Positions 41,035 through 48,195 of a stretch of 64,000 nucleotides of DNA are shown piece after piece. A program made the position numbers and the translations under genes. The first letter of the stretch is position 1, and each line of letters opens with the position of its first letter. This DNA is from Streptomyces sp. B21-105 (GTDB lineage Bacteria > Actinomycetota > Actinomycetes > Streptomycetales > Streptomycetaceae): NCBI RefSeq assembly GCF_036898465.1, contig NZ_JARUMJ010000001.1, forward strand, positions 5,394,001 to 5,458,000, read 5' to 3'. The notes below the pieces were generated by a model. That model searched no databases and was not told the origin of the DNA. It worked only from the letters and a program-made list of their open reading frames with translations.

Positions 41035-41548
41035 TTTCACCCTCGACCCCACTGTCGCCCCGGCCCTGCGCGACGGCGTCCTCGACCTGTGGACGGACGT
41101 CTCCAACGCGGGCGGCGCGGTCGGTTTCGTGGCGCCCGTGTCGCGCGACGAGATCCGGCCGGATCTGGTGAGGCAGCTCGCGGCCATGGCCGAGGGCCGC
41201 AACCGGCTGCTCGTCGGCCACGACGCGTCGGGTCGGGTGGCCGCGACCGCGTTCTTCGCCTTCAACAGCCACCGCCTCCGTACCCACTGGGTGATGCTGC
41301 ACACGGTGATGGTCCACCCCCGCCACCAGGGCAAGGGGCACGGCCGCGACCTGCTGGCCGCCGCCGCGGACGCGGCCCGCGGCTTCGACGGCATCGAGGC
41401 GATCCGGCTCGGCTGCCGCGGCGGACTCGGCCTGGAGCACTTCTACGGCTCCTGCGGCTACAAGGAGGTCGGCCGGGTGCCCGGTGCGATCCGGGTCGGG
41501 CCGGGCGACGACCGCGACGACATCACCATGCTGCTGCCGCTGACGTGA
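41024..41548 (+). CDS. GNAT family N-acetyltransferase
   Basis: A 174-residue acetyltransferase: VGFVAPVSRDEIRPDLVRQL, VAATAFFAFNSHRLRTHWVM, the acetyl-CoA pyrophosphate loop HPRHQGKGHGRDLLAAAADA, and GLEHFYGSCGYKEVGRVPGA. This is the standard GNAT motif order (C, D, A, B). GTG start with a -10-like TACGAT exactly 7 bases upstream and no ribosome site, so probably leaderless. An inverted repeat embraces the start. Substrate unknown. Confidence 0.88.
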   Translation: MTLTFTLDPTVAPALRDGVLDLWTDVSNAGGAVGFVAPVSRDEIRPDLVRQLAAMAEGRNRLLVGHDASGRVAATAFFAFNSHRLRTHWVMLHTVMVHPRHQGKGHGRDLLAAAADAARGFDGIEAIRLGCRGGLGLEHFYGSCGYKEVGRVPGAIRVGPGDDRDDITMLLPLT

Positions 41549-41639
41549 CGCCCGGGGCCCGTCCACCCCGCTGCAAGATCGGGAGCCGGGCGTGCTTCAC
41601 TGGACGGCGGCCCCTTTGGAATCGGAAGTCTGGATTGAG

Positions 41640-41969
41640 ATGCTCCGCTACACGCTGATGCGCCTCGGTGTCTTCGCAGGCTGCCTCGTGGCCGTCTGGG
41701 GACTCGTCTACTCGGGCGTCGTCCCGCGCGGCCTCGGTGACTCCAACGGCATGTGGATCGTCCTGCTGGCCCTGGTGATCTCCGCGCCGATCAGCTTCGT
41801 CGTGCTGCGCAAGGAACGCGACCGCGCCTCGGTGACGGTCGTCGAGCGGGTGGACCGTATGAAGGCCAACCTCGAGGCCAACCGGGCCCAGGAGGACGAG
41901 GCGGTCGACTCCGCCCACACCCAGGGCCGGGCTGGGGAGCAGGGCAGGACGCAGGAACAGGCGTCCTGA
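41640..41969 (+). CDS. DUF4229 small membrane protein
   Basis: A 109-residue protein, MLRYTLMRLGVFAGCLVAVW, with two membrane helices (about 6-27 and 37-56). A charged cytoplasmic tail (LRKERDRASVTVVERVDRMK, then ANLEANRAQEDEAVDSAHT) ends in a Gln/Glu-rich stretch. This matches the actinobacterial DUF4229 family; no function is established. The ATG at 41640 follows the short purine stretch TGGATTGAG. It lies between the GNAT and a TetR gene on the same strand. Confidence 0.82.
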   Translation: MLRYTLMRLGVFAGCLVAVWGLVYSGVVPRGLGDSNGMWIVLLALVISAPISFVVLRKERDRASVTVVERVDRMKANLEANRAQEDEAVDSAHTQGRAGEQGRTQEQAS

Positions 41970-42008
41970 ACGGGACTGCCGGTGGCGGGGCCCAACTAGG
42001 CTTGCCCC

Positions 42009-42689
42009 ATGGGTGCCGTGAAGACCAAGCGGATGCCGCGTGCGGTCCGTGAGCAGCAGATGCTGGACGCCGCCGTGGAGACCTTCGGCCGCCGCGGGTA
42101 CATGGCCGCGTCGATGGACGAGATCGCCGAACTCGCGGGCGTGTCCAAGCCGTTGGTGTACCTGTACCTGAACTCCAAGGAAGACCTCTTCACCGCCTGC
42201 ATCCGGCGGGAGGCCGCGTCGCTCGTCGAGGCGGTCCGCAACGGCGTTCGCACGGATCTGCCCGCCGACCGCCAGCTGTGGGACGGCCTGCGGGCGTTCT
42301 TCGCGCACACCGGGCGGCATCCGCACGCCTGGACCCTCCTGTACCTCCAGGCCCGCACACACGGCGAGTCCTTCGCCGGCGAGGTCGCGGCGATGCGCGA
42401 GGAGATCGTCGCGTTCGTGACGCAGCTGATCGCCGTCGCGGCCCGGGAGGCCCTCCCCCACCCTCGGCTGCGCTCGTGCGGGGGGACCACCACCGACCCC
42501 GACCTGCCCGAACGCGAGGTCGCCGGGCTCGCCGAGGCCCTGGTCGGGGCCGCCGAGTCACTCGCCGCCTGGGCCAACACCGACGACGCCGTCTCCTCCC
42601 ACCAGGCGGCGGCCACCCTGATGAACTTCGCCTGGGCAGGCCTCGGCAACCTCATGAACGGCCACCCCTGGTCCCCACCGGCTGCCTGA
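42009..42689 (+). CDS. TetR/AcrR family regulator
   Basis: A 226-residue TetR regulator. DNA-binding N-terminus: RAVREQQMLDAAVETFGRRG, then YMAASMDEIAELAGVSKPLV and YLYLNSKEDLFTAC. The C-terminal ligand and dimer domain has HPHAWTLLYLQARTHGESFA. TAGGCT (41997-42002) ends 7 bases before the ATG at 42009, so the message is probably leaderless. A low-complexity patch (about 150-160) reads PHPRLRSCGGTTTD. The target and ligand are unknown; the neighbouring DUF4229 gene is upstream on the same strand. Confidence 0.9.
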   Translation: MGAVKTKRMPRAVREQQMLDAAVETFGRRGYMAASMDEIAELAGVSKPLVYLYLNSKEDLFTACIRREAASLVEAVRNGVRTDLPADRQLWDGLRAFFAHTGRHPHAWTLLYLQARTHGESFAGEVAAMREEIVAFVTQLIAVAAREALPHPRLRSCGGTTTDPDLPEREVAGLAEALVGAAESLAAWANTDDAVSSHQAAATLMNFAWAGLGNLMNGHPWSPPAA

Positions 42690-42725
42690 CCGCCAAAGCG
42701 TGAACCACCGGCCCCCGATTGCAGT

Positions 42726-42762
42726 TCCTAGGGGCTCTAGGTTAAAACTAGAGCTCCTAGGA
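42726..42762. promoter_or_regulatory. Operator of the TetR-hydrolase operon
   Basis: Arms tcctaggggctctag (42726-42740) and ctagagctcctagga (42748-42762) are complementary over 15 bases with one mismatch around gttaaaa. It lies 13 bases before the TetR ATG, an expected position for self-repression. Confidence 0.75.
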
Positions 42763-42775
42763 TCCAGGAGGGTGC

Positions 42776-43387
42776 ATGGCACGGGCCGGGCTGACGGCGG
42801 AGCGGGTGACGATCGCGGGCGCCGAGCTGGCGGACGAGGTCGGGTTCGACCAGGTGACCATGTCGCAGGTGGCGCGGCGGCTGGGCGTGAAGGACGCGAG
42901 CCTCTATACGCACGTTCGCGGCCTGGAGGATCTGCGGGGACGGATCGCGCTTCTCGCGGCGGACGAGAAGACCATCCGCATCGCGGAGGCGACCGTCGGC
43001 CGGTCGGGGAAAGCCGCTCTGGTCGCCTTTGCGAACGCCTGGCGGGAGTACGCACACCAGCACCCGGGCCGCTACACGGCGACGCAGACGCCGATCCAGA
43101 TCGACCCTGAGCTGGCCTCGAAGGCGCCCGGACCGCGGCGCGCGGTCGAACTGACCTACGGCATGCTGCGCGGCTACGGACTTGCCGAGCCTGACCTGAC
43201 CGACGCGGTCCGGCTGCTGCGCAGCACGTTCCACGGGTTCGTCGCCCTGGAGTCCGCGGGCGGCTTCGCGCACGAGCGTTCACCGCAGCAGTCGTGGATC
43301 CGCGCCCTCGACGCGCTGCACACCCTCCTGGAGCGCTGGCCCCCGTCCCGAGAATCCCGAGAATCCCGAGAAGGAGACCGAGCATGA
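42776..43387 (+). CDS. TetR family regulator, likely autorepressor
   Basis: A 203-residue TetR-type regulator with a WHG-type C-terminal domain. N-terminal HTH: TAERVTIAGAELADEVGFDQ, then VTMSQVARRLGVKDASLYTH and VRGLEDL. The C-terminus has RSTFHGFVALESAGGFAH. ATG at 42776 has CAGGAGGG upstream. A 15-base-armed inverted repeat just before it is the probable operator. Its stop overlaps the ATG of the alpha/beta hydrolase (ATGA), so it should control that enzyme's expression. The last residues are SRESRESREGDRA, coded by 9-bp repeats. Confidence 0.92.
   Translation: MARAGLTAERVTIAGAELADEVGFDQVTMSQVARRLGVKDASLYTHVRGLEDLRGRIALLAADEKTIRIAEATVGRSGKAALVAFANAWREYAHQHPGRYTATQTPIQIDPELASKAPGPRRAVELTYGMLRGYGLAEPDLTDAVRLLRSTFHGFVALESAGGFAHERSPQQSWIRALDALHTLLERWPPSRESRESREGDRA
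43346..43372 (+). repeat. Three perfect 9-bp repeats at the end of the TetR gene
   Basis: tcccgagaa is repeated three times without interruption (43346-43354, 43355-43363, 43364-43372), directly before the GGAG ribosome site of the hydrolase. Copy change would alter the regulator's C-terminus by three residues per unit without a frameshift. Confidence 0.95.
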
Positions 43388-44220
43388 CCGATCCGACCAT
43401 CGGCAGCCTGCGGGTGAACGGCGCCGATCTGCACTACGAAGTGCGCGGCCAGGGCCCGTTGCTGCTGCTGATCCCCGGAGGGACGGGCGGCGCCGCCTCC
43501 TTCGACGGCATCGCCGACTGCCTGGCCGCCGAATACACCGTTGCGACCTACGACCCGCGTGGCATGTCCCGCAGCACGCTGGACGACCCCGACGCCGAGC
43601 AGCGAGTCGCTGAGCACGCCGATGACGCGTTCCGGATGCTGGAACTGCTGTCGTCCGATGAGCCCGCCCGAGTGTTCGGCGCCAGCTCGGGTGCGATCGT
43701 CGCAGTGCACCTGCTCACCGCTCGTCCCGAACGCGTCGCACGCGTCGTGGCGCACGAGCCGCCGTTGGTGGAGGTCCTTCCGGACGCCTCGGAACACCGC
43801 GCGCTCATCGCCCGCGTGAAGGAGACCTTCCGCACGCAGGGGCTCATGCCGGCGATGGCCGCTTTCGCAGCGGGGCTGAAGAAGGACGGCGCCGCCACCG
43901 CACCGGAGGCCGAGATCGAACTTCCGCCTCAGGCAGCGGCGCGGGCCGAGCAGACGATGGCGAATCTGCCGTACTTCGTCGGGCGCATCGTGCCCGCCTT
44001 CATGTCCTACGCGCCGGACATCCAGCGGCTCAAGGCGCTGTCGGACCGGCTCGTGCTCGCATGCGGCGAGGACTCGCGTGGCGAACTGCCCTACCGGCCG
44101 GCCGCTTTCCTGGCCGAGCACCTTGGCACGGAGCTCCATCACTTCCCGGGTGGGCACACCGGACTGACTACACATCCCGCCGAGTACGGAGAGCTCCTGC
44201 GGAAGGCCCTACGTGCCTGA
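43384..44220 (+). CDS. Alpha/beta-fold hydrolase
   Basis: A 278-residue alpha/beta hydrolase. Oxyanion region LLLIPGGTGGAASFD (27-41), YDPRGMSRS (56-64), nucleophile elbow FGASSGAIVA with S101, and the catalytic His in FPGGHTGLTTH near the C-terminus. ATG at 43384 overlaps the TetR stop (ATGA), with AAGGAG upstream. Being driven by its own TetR repressor, it probably acts on a small ligand of that regulator, such as an ester or an antibiotic-like compound. The exact substrate is unknown. Confidence 0.92.
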   Translation: MTDPTIGSLRVNGADLHYEVRGQGPLLLLIPGGTGGAASFDGIADCLAAEYTVATYDPRGMSRSTLDDPDAEQRVAEHADDAFRMLELLSSDEPARVFGASSGAIVAVHLLTARPERVARVVAHEPPLVEVLPDASEHRALIARVKETFRTQGLMPAMAAFAAGLKKDGAATAPEAEIELPPQAAARAEQTMANLPYFVGRIVPAFMSYAPDIQRLKALSDRLVLACGEDSRGELPYRPAAFLAEHLGTELHHFPGGHTGLTTHPAEYGELLRKALRA

Positions 44221-44250
44221 ACCACTCGGTTCGGCCCTCCCGATCAGTCT

Positions 44251-45111
44251 CTAGACGCGGTCCACGCGGCCCGTCACGTGGATCCGGGTCGGGTCTTCCG
44301 TGCCGCACAGGACGAACCGTGCGCCGTCCGACGCGAACGACACCGTGCCCGGGAGCAGGACCGGAGCCCGGAAGTCGGCCCGGACCCGTGCCCGCTGCGG
44401 GACGCCGTGGGCGGCGAGGCAGCGGGCGACGGTCCACATGCCGTGCGCGATGGCCCGGGGGAAGCCGAAGAGCCGGGCGGTGAGCGGGTGGAGGTGGATG
44501 GGGTTGCGGTCGCCGGAGGCGGCGCCGTAACGCCGGCCGACGTCGGCGGCGAGCCGCCACTCGTCGAGCACCGGCAGCGGGCCGGGTTCCGGTTCCCTGG
44601 CGGCGGGCGCGGCCCGGGTGGCGTGCCGGGCGAGGTATCTGCTCGTCGACTCCCACACGGTCTCGCCGTCCTGTCCCAGCTCGGTGATCACGACGGCCTC
44701 CGTCCCGCGCCGGTGCGCCGCCAACTCCTCGACGCGCACCGAGAGTTCGTAGGCCCCGGCGGACGCGAGGGCGGCGCGGCGGGTGATCTCGATCGAGGTG
44801 TGGACGAGGCCGAGCAGCGGGAGCGGGAAGTCCCGGCCGCTCATGATGCCCATGGCCAGCGGGAAGCCCAGGACGTGCGGGTAGGTGAGCGGCAGCGAGT
44901 CCTCGCCGGTGGGGAAGCCGCAGACGCGTTCGTAGGCGGCGAGCCGGGGCAGGTCCACGCGCAGGCCGGGCACGACCAGGCGGTCGCCGGCGCCGGCGAA
45001 GGAGACGCCCGGGCGGGGGTGCTTGAAGGGGGACCGCAGCGCCCCGCGGGCGAGCAGCGGGCCGAGGGACGGAAGCGCGGTCAGGGTTCTCGGCGTGGTC
45101 GGAGTGCGCAC
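44251..45111 (-). CDS. MaoC-like acyl dehydratase, double hot-dog
   Basis: A 286-residue protein. The hydratase-2 motif is in the C-terminal hot-dog: YGAASGDRNPIHLHPLTARL then FGFPRAIAHGMWTV, with the Asp/His pair of (R)-specific enoyl hydratases. The N-terminal half (LPLTYPHVLGFPLAMGIMSG) is a second hot-dog lacking it. The GTG at 45111 overlaps the fabG stop by one base (TAGTG), so translation is coupled. With the FabG4-like reductase and the divergent thiolase this forms a short fatty-acyl cycle cassette like mycobacterial fadA2-fabG4-htdX. Confidence 0.88.
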   Translation of the reverse strand: MRTPTTPRTLTALPSLGPLLARGALRSPFKHPRPGVSFAGAGDRLVVPGLRVDLPRLAAYERVCGFPTGEDSLPLTYPHVLGFPLAMGIMSGRDFPLPLLGLVHTSIEITRRAALASAGAYELSVRVEELAAHRRGTEAVVITELGQDGETVWESTSRYLARHATRAAPAAREPEPGPLPVLDEWRLAADVGRRYGAASGDRNPIHLHPLTARLFGFPRAIAHGMWTVARCLAAHGVPQRARVRADFRAPVLLPGTVSFASDGARFVLCGTEDPTRIHVTGRVDRV

Positions 45112-46487
45112 TACGCCCCCAGCAGGCTCTGGCCGCACACCCGCACGACCTGCCCGTTGACCGCGCCGGACGCGGGGTGGGCGAGCCACGCCGTCGTCTC
45201 GGCGACGTCGACGGGCAGCCCGCCCTGCGCCAGGGAGTTCATCCGCCGGCCCGCCTCACGGATGAACAGCGGCACGGCGGCCGTCATCTTCGTCTCGATG
45301 AAGCCGGGGGCGACCGCGTTCACCGTGACCCCGTGCTCGGCGAGCGCGTGGGGCGCCAGGGTGCGCACGAGTCCCGCGATCCCCGCCTTGCTCGCGCCGT
45401 AGTTCGTCTGGCCCGCGTTGCCCGCGAGTCCGGCGATGGAGGCGGTGGCCACGATCCGCCCGCCCGGGCGCAGCACACCCTTGGCGAGCAGCGCGTCCGT
45501 GGTGCGCAGCACGCTCGCCAGGTTGACGTCGAGCACCGAACTCCAGCGTTCGGCGGGCATGTTGACCAGCCGGCGGTCCCTGGTGATTCCCGCGTTGTGG
45601 ATCAGCACGTCCAGTCCGTCGGGCAGTTCGGCGGCGATCCGCTCACCGGCGTCGGCCGCGGTGATGTCGAGCGCGAGGGCGGTGCCGCCCAGCCGTTCGG
45701 CGACCCGCCGGGCGTCGTCCTCGGCCTGCGGCACGTCGAGGACGACGACCCGCGCGCCGTCCCTGGCCAGCGTCTCGGCGACTGCCGCGCCGATCCCGCG
45801 GGCGCCGCCGGTGACGAGCGCGGTGCGGCCGGCGAGGGGGAGCGACCAGTCGTCGGGACCGGAGGAGCGGGAGGAGCGGGAGGGGCCGACTGGGTCGGCG
45901 TGGAGGCTGCCGGAGCCGGCGGCCTCCACTGCGATCACCTGCCCGCTGACGTAGGCCGACTTGGGGGAGAGGAGGAAGCGCAGGGTGGACTCGGCGGCCT
46001 GCGCGTCGGTCAGCCGGACCAGGTTCACCGTCCTGCCGCGCCCGACTTCCTTGCCGAGGGAGCGCACAAACCCTTCCAGGGCCTGCTGCACGGCCGCCTG
46101 GCAGTGGTCGCGGGGGTCGAGGGGCGCGCCGAGGACGACGATCCGGCCGCTCGCCGCGACCGACCGCAGCACCGGGTGCAGGGCCGCGTGCGCCTCGGCG
46201 AGCGCTTCGACGTCCCGGACGCCGGTCGCGTCGAGGACGATGGCGGCGGGGTCCGGGACGTCGGCTCCGCCCACGCCGGCGGGCCCGTGCGGCGGCAGGC
46301 CGGCGCGGGACAGTACCGGCTCGAGGTCCAGGGCGGACCTCCCGGCCGTAAGGTGGATCAAGGAGCCGGTGAGGGAGGGACGTTCGGCTGACCAGCGCTG
46401 CAGCGCCGCCGGTTGCGGAAGGCCGAGCCTCCGGGTGAGGAAGCGGCCCGGTGCGGTGGCGGTGAAGCTCAGATAGCGGTCGGCCAT
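45111..46487 (-). CDS. High-molecular-weight 3-oxoacyl reductase (FabG4-like)
   Basis: A 458-residue protein, about twice normal FabG length. The N-terminal half (to about 205) is a degenerate flavodoxin-like domain (AIVLDATGVRDVEALAEAHA, GRIVVLGAPLDP). The C-terminal SDR has LVTGGARGIGAAVAE, HNAGITRDR, the Ser in TASIAGLAGN and the NYGASKAG Tyr/Lys pair, with VNAVAPGFIETKM. This layout matches mycobacterial FabG4 (HMwFabG), an NADH-dependent 3-oxoacyl-CoA reductase. The ATG at 46487 has GGGAG upstream. It is divergent from the thiolase across an operator-like region. Confidence 0.9.
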   Translation of the reverse strand: MADRYLSFTATAPGRFLTRRLGLPQPAALQRWSAERPSLTGSLIHLTAGRSALDLEPVLSRAGLPPHGPAGVGGADVPDPAAIVLDATGVRDVEALAEAHAALHPVLRSVAASGRIVVLGAPLDPRDHCQAAVQQALEGFVRSLGKEVGRGRTVNLVRLTDAQAAESTLRFLLSPKSAYVSGQVIAVEAAGSGSLHADPVGPSRSSRSSGPDDWSLPLAGRTALVTGGARGIGAAVAETLARDGARVVVLDVPQAEDDARRVAERLGGTALALDITAADAGERIAAELPDGLDVLIHNAGITRDRRLVNMPAERWSSVLDVNLASVLRTTDALLAKGVLRPGGRIVATASIAGLAGNAGQTNYGASKAGIAGLVRTLAPHALAEHGVTVNAVAPGFIETKMTAAVPLFIREAGRRMNSLAQGGLPVDVAETTAWLAHPASGAVNGQVVRVCGQSLLGA

Positions 46488-46516
46488 GTTCGTCTCCCAC
46501 GGGCTCGGCACACATG

Positions 46517-46546
46517 CTTACTCTGGAGTAAGGTTACCTGGGGTAA
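46517..46546. promoter_or_regulatory. Two adjacent inverted repeats in the fabG/thiolase divergent promoter
   Basis: Site 1: CTTACTC-tg-GAGTAAG (46517-46532), a perfect 16-base palindrome. Site 2: TTACC-tgg-GGTAA (46534-46546). They share the TTAC(C/T) half-site and lie side by side between the divergent genes, as for a cooperative TetR-type fatty-acid regulator. Confidence 0.7.
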
Positions 46547-46576
46547 GTCTAGGTCAAGGGTGAGGAGCAGGTCGAG

Positions 46577-47926
46577 ATGAGTGCCTCGGAGCCGTCACGG
46601 CTGAAGCTGGTGGAGCCCTCGCTCCACACCCCTCCTTCCGAGCCCCCGCGCGCCCGCCGGGTCGCGATCGTCGGCGGCTCGCGCATCCCCTTCGCCCGCT
46701 CCGACGGCCCCTACGCCACCGCCTCCAACCAGGAGATGCTGACGGCGGCCGTCGACGGGCTGGTGAGCCGGTACGCCCTCGACGTCCCCGGCGTGGTGGG
46801 GGAGGTGGTCGCCGGGGCCGTCCTCAAGCACAGCCGCGACTTCAACCTCGCCCGCGAGACCGTCCTCGGCTCGAAGCTCGACCCCCGCACCCCCGCCTAC
46901 GACATCCAGCAGGCCTGCGGCACCGGCCTGCAAGCCGTGATCGCCGCCGCCAACAAGATCGCCCTCGGCCAGACCGACTCGGCGATCGCGGGCGGCGCGG
47001 ACACCGCGAGCGACGCGCCGCTCGGCGTCAACGACCGGCTGCGCCGCATCCTCCTGGAGGCCCGCCGGGCGAAGACGACCGGAGCCCGCCTCAAGGTGCT
47101 CGCACAGATCCGCCCCTCCCACCTGATCCCCGAGATCCCGCGCAACGCCGAACCGCGCACAGGCCTGTCCATGGGCGAGCACGCCGCGGTCACCGCCCGC
47201 GTCTGGGGCGTCGAGCGCGAGGCCCAGGACGTGCTGGCGGCCGCCAGCCACCAGCGCCTCGCGGCCGCCTACGAGCGCGGCTTCTTCGACGACCTCGTCG
47301 TCCCCTTCCGCGACCTGGCCCGCGACCAGAACATGCGGCCGGACTCCACCGTCGAGAAGCTGGCCCGGCTCAAGCCGGTGTTCGGCGTCGACGGCCCCGA
47401 ACCGACCATGACGGCGGGCAACTCGACGCCGCTGACGGACGGCGCCGCGGTCGTCCTCCTCGCCTCCGAGGAGTGGGCCGAGGCCCGCGGCCTGGAGCCG
47501 CTCGCCTACCTGACGGCCTACGAGACGGCGGCCGTGGACTTCGTACGCGGCGACGCGGCGGGCGCCGGAAACGGGAGCGGCGACGGCCTGTTGATGGCCC
47601 CCGCGTACGCCGTCCCGCGGATGCTGGAACGGGCCGGCCTGGGCATGGAGGACTTCGACCTGGTGGAGGTCCACGAGGCCTTCGCCTCCCAGGTGCTGGC
47701 GACGCTGTCGGCCTGGGAGAAGCAGGGCCTCGCCCCGGTCGACCGGGACCGGCTGAACGTCGCCGGCTCCTCGCTCGCCACCGGCCATCCCTTCGCCGCG
47801 ACCGGCGCCCGCATCGTCGCGACGCTCGCCAAACTGCTCACCGAACAGCACGGCCCCGCGCGCGGCCTGATCTCCGTCTGCGCGGCGGGCGGCCAGGGAG
47901 TGACAGCGATCCTGGAACGGGCGTGA
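46577..47926 (+). CDS. Acetyl-CoA C-acetyltransferase (thiolase)
   Basis: A 449-residue thiolase of the FadI/FadA2-type. Acyl-accepting Cys 114 is in QQACGTGLQAVIAAANKIAL; the second active-site elements are VEVHEAFASQ and SLATGHPFAATGARIVA with a His, and the base Cys is in VCAAGGQGVTAIL. ATG at 46577 with GAGGAGCAGG upstream. It catalyses the last thiolytic step of fatty acid beta-oxidation, or its reverse. It is divergent from the FabG4-like gene through paired palindromes, implying common regulation. No FadB partner is adjacent. Confidence 0.93.
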   Translation: MSASEPSRLKLVEPSLHTPPSEPPRARRVAIVGGSRIPFARSDGPYATASNQEMLTAAVDGLVSRYALDVPGVVGEVVAGAVLKHSRDFNLARETVLGSKLDPRTPAYDIQQACGTGLQAVIAAANKIALGQTDSAIAGGADTASDAPLGVNDRLRRILLEARRAKTTGARLKVLAQIRPSHLIPEIPRNAEPRTGLSMGEHAAVTARVWGVEREAQDVLAAASHQRLAAAYERGFFDDLVVPFRDLARDQNMRPDSTVEKLARLKPVFGVDGPEPTMTAGNSTPLTDGAAVVLLASEEWAEARGLEPLAYLTAYETAAVDFVRGDAAGAGNGSGDGLLMAPAYAVPRMLERAGLGMEDFDLVEVHEAFASQVLATLSAWEKQGLAPVDRDRLNVAGSSLATGHPFAATGARIVATLAKLLTEQHGPARGLISVCAAGGQGVTAILERA

Positions 47927-48195
47927 CCGGAGAGAGCCCCGCACTCGACTAACGGCAAAGTCGGGTGAAGCTATGACAAACCTGAAGGTTCCTCAGATAA
48001 ACCCCGAGATTGCACAACCCCGACCCCGGAACAACCCGGAACACGCACAAGCCCCACATGTGAGCGCCGTACGATCTCCTACCTAACTGGCGGTAACCCC
48101 TTTCTTAGGGGGCATCCCGGTTGAACGCGTCGGTGCGCGAAGCACGTACGTCATGCAGCAAGCAGTTTCTTCGCTGCACGCCCAGGGAGCCGCCC

